This document shows, one piece after another, positions 14,638 through 14,728 of a stretch of DNA of 14,728 nucleotides. A program made the translations under genes and the position numbers. The notes under the pieces were generated by a model. That model saw only the letters and a list, made by a program, of their open reading frames with translations, was not told where the DNA came from and made no database searches. Origin of the DNA: JAQIBY01 sp964527535 (GTDB taxonomy: Bacteria > Bacteroidota > Bacteroidia > Bacteroidales > ML635J-15); assembly GCA_964527535.1 (NCBI GenBank), contig CAZGPW010000251.1, positions 1 to 14,728 on the forward strand, read 5' to 3'. The stretch's first letter is position 1. Each line of letters begins with the position of its first letter.

Positions 14638-14696
14638 TCAGGGCTAAAGCCCTGAGTGTCTTTTTGCCTTAATAACCCCGGCATAAATGCCGGGGT
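14638..14696. repeat. Pair of REP-like palindromic hairpins
   Basis: Two near-perfect palindromes lie 19 bases apart. The first has arms TCAGGGCT (14638-14645) and AGCCCTGA (14648-14655) with a 2-base centre. The second has arms ACCCCGGCAT (14675-14684) and ATGCCGGGGT (14687-14696), also with a 2-base centre. Their compact G/C stems in A/T-rich intergenic sequence resemble repetitive extragenic palindromes, which in several phyla are mobilised by IS200-like RAYT transposases. No transposase is in this window. They could also serve as a terminator, but no T-run follows. Confidence 0.65.
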
Positions 14697-14728
14697 ATAT
14701 CGGCTTCAGATGAATGAAATAGTGAGAA

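Noticed and set aside
14500..14660. Minus-strand frame at the right end suggesting a transposase or peptide
   Set aside because: No start codon in context, runs through a palindrome, and resembles no family I can name.

Overview
The window reads as chromosome of a Bacteroidota (Bacteroidetes) bacterium. Three things point there: the cluster bL28 - bL33 - a 53-residue DUF4295 protein - FtsY, several upstream elements matching the Bacteroidetes TTTG / TAnnTTTG promoter, and start codons mostly preceded by A-rich sequence rather than Shine-Dalgarno motifs. I cannot place it below phylum from sequence alone.

Layout. (1) 1-6409 is an envelope/glycan-type block, visibly A/T-rich. A GT39 (ArnT-like) membrane glycosyltransferase on the minus strand is divergent from a plus-strand run: a GT2 polyprenyl-phosphate glycosyltransferase, a B12-type radical SAM enzyme overlapping it by 4 nt, and a SPASM/twitch radical SAM enzyme. 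The simplest reading is that GT2 makes a lipid-linked sugar, GT39 transfers it, and the radical SAM enzymes modify a sugar, lipid or peptide partner; the substrate is unknown. (2) 6449-7803 holds a rhomboid-family membrane protein with an acidic tail, convergent with a Cys-rich DUF1847 protein. (3) 8018-10472 holds an iron-sulfur APS reductase (cysH), a PLP-dependent D-threonine aldolase/D-serine dehydratase-like enzyme, and a divergent HD-fold protein that lacks the first residue of its HD pair. (4) 10642-13654 is housekeeping: cinA, then rpmB-rpmG-DUF4295, a hairpin with a T-run, and ftsY. (5) 13655-14728 is accessory: a gene-poor stretch, a RelE/ParE-type toxin-antitoxin pair, and a tail with REP-like hairpins.

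The most interesting points are the glycosyltransferase/radical SAM cassette, a terminator/antiterminator-like arrangement just before ftsY, an 8-bp hairpin in the leader of the DUF1847 gene, a large interrupted inverted repeat before cinA, and REP-like hairpins at the right end. No rRNA, tRNA, CRISPR array or complete insertion sequence was found.
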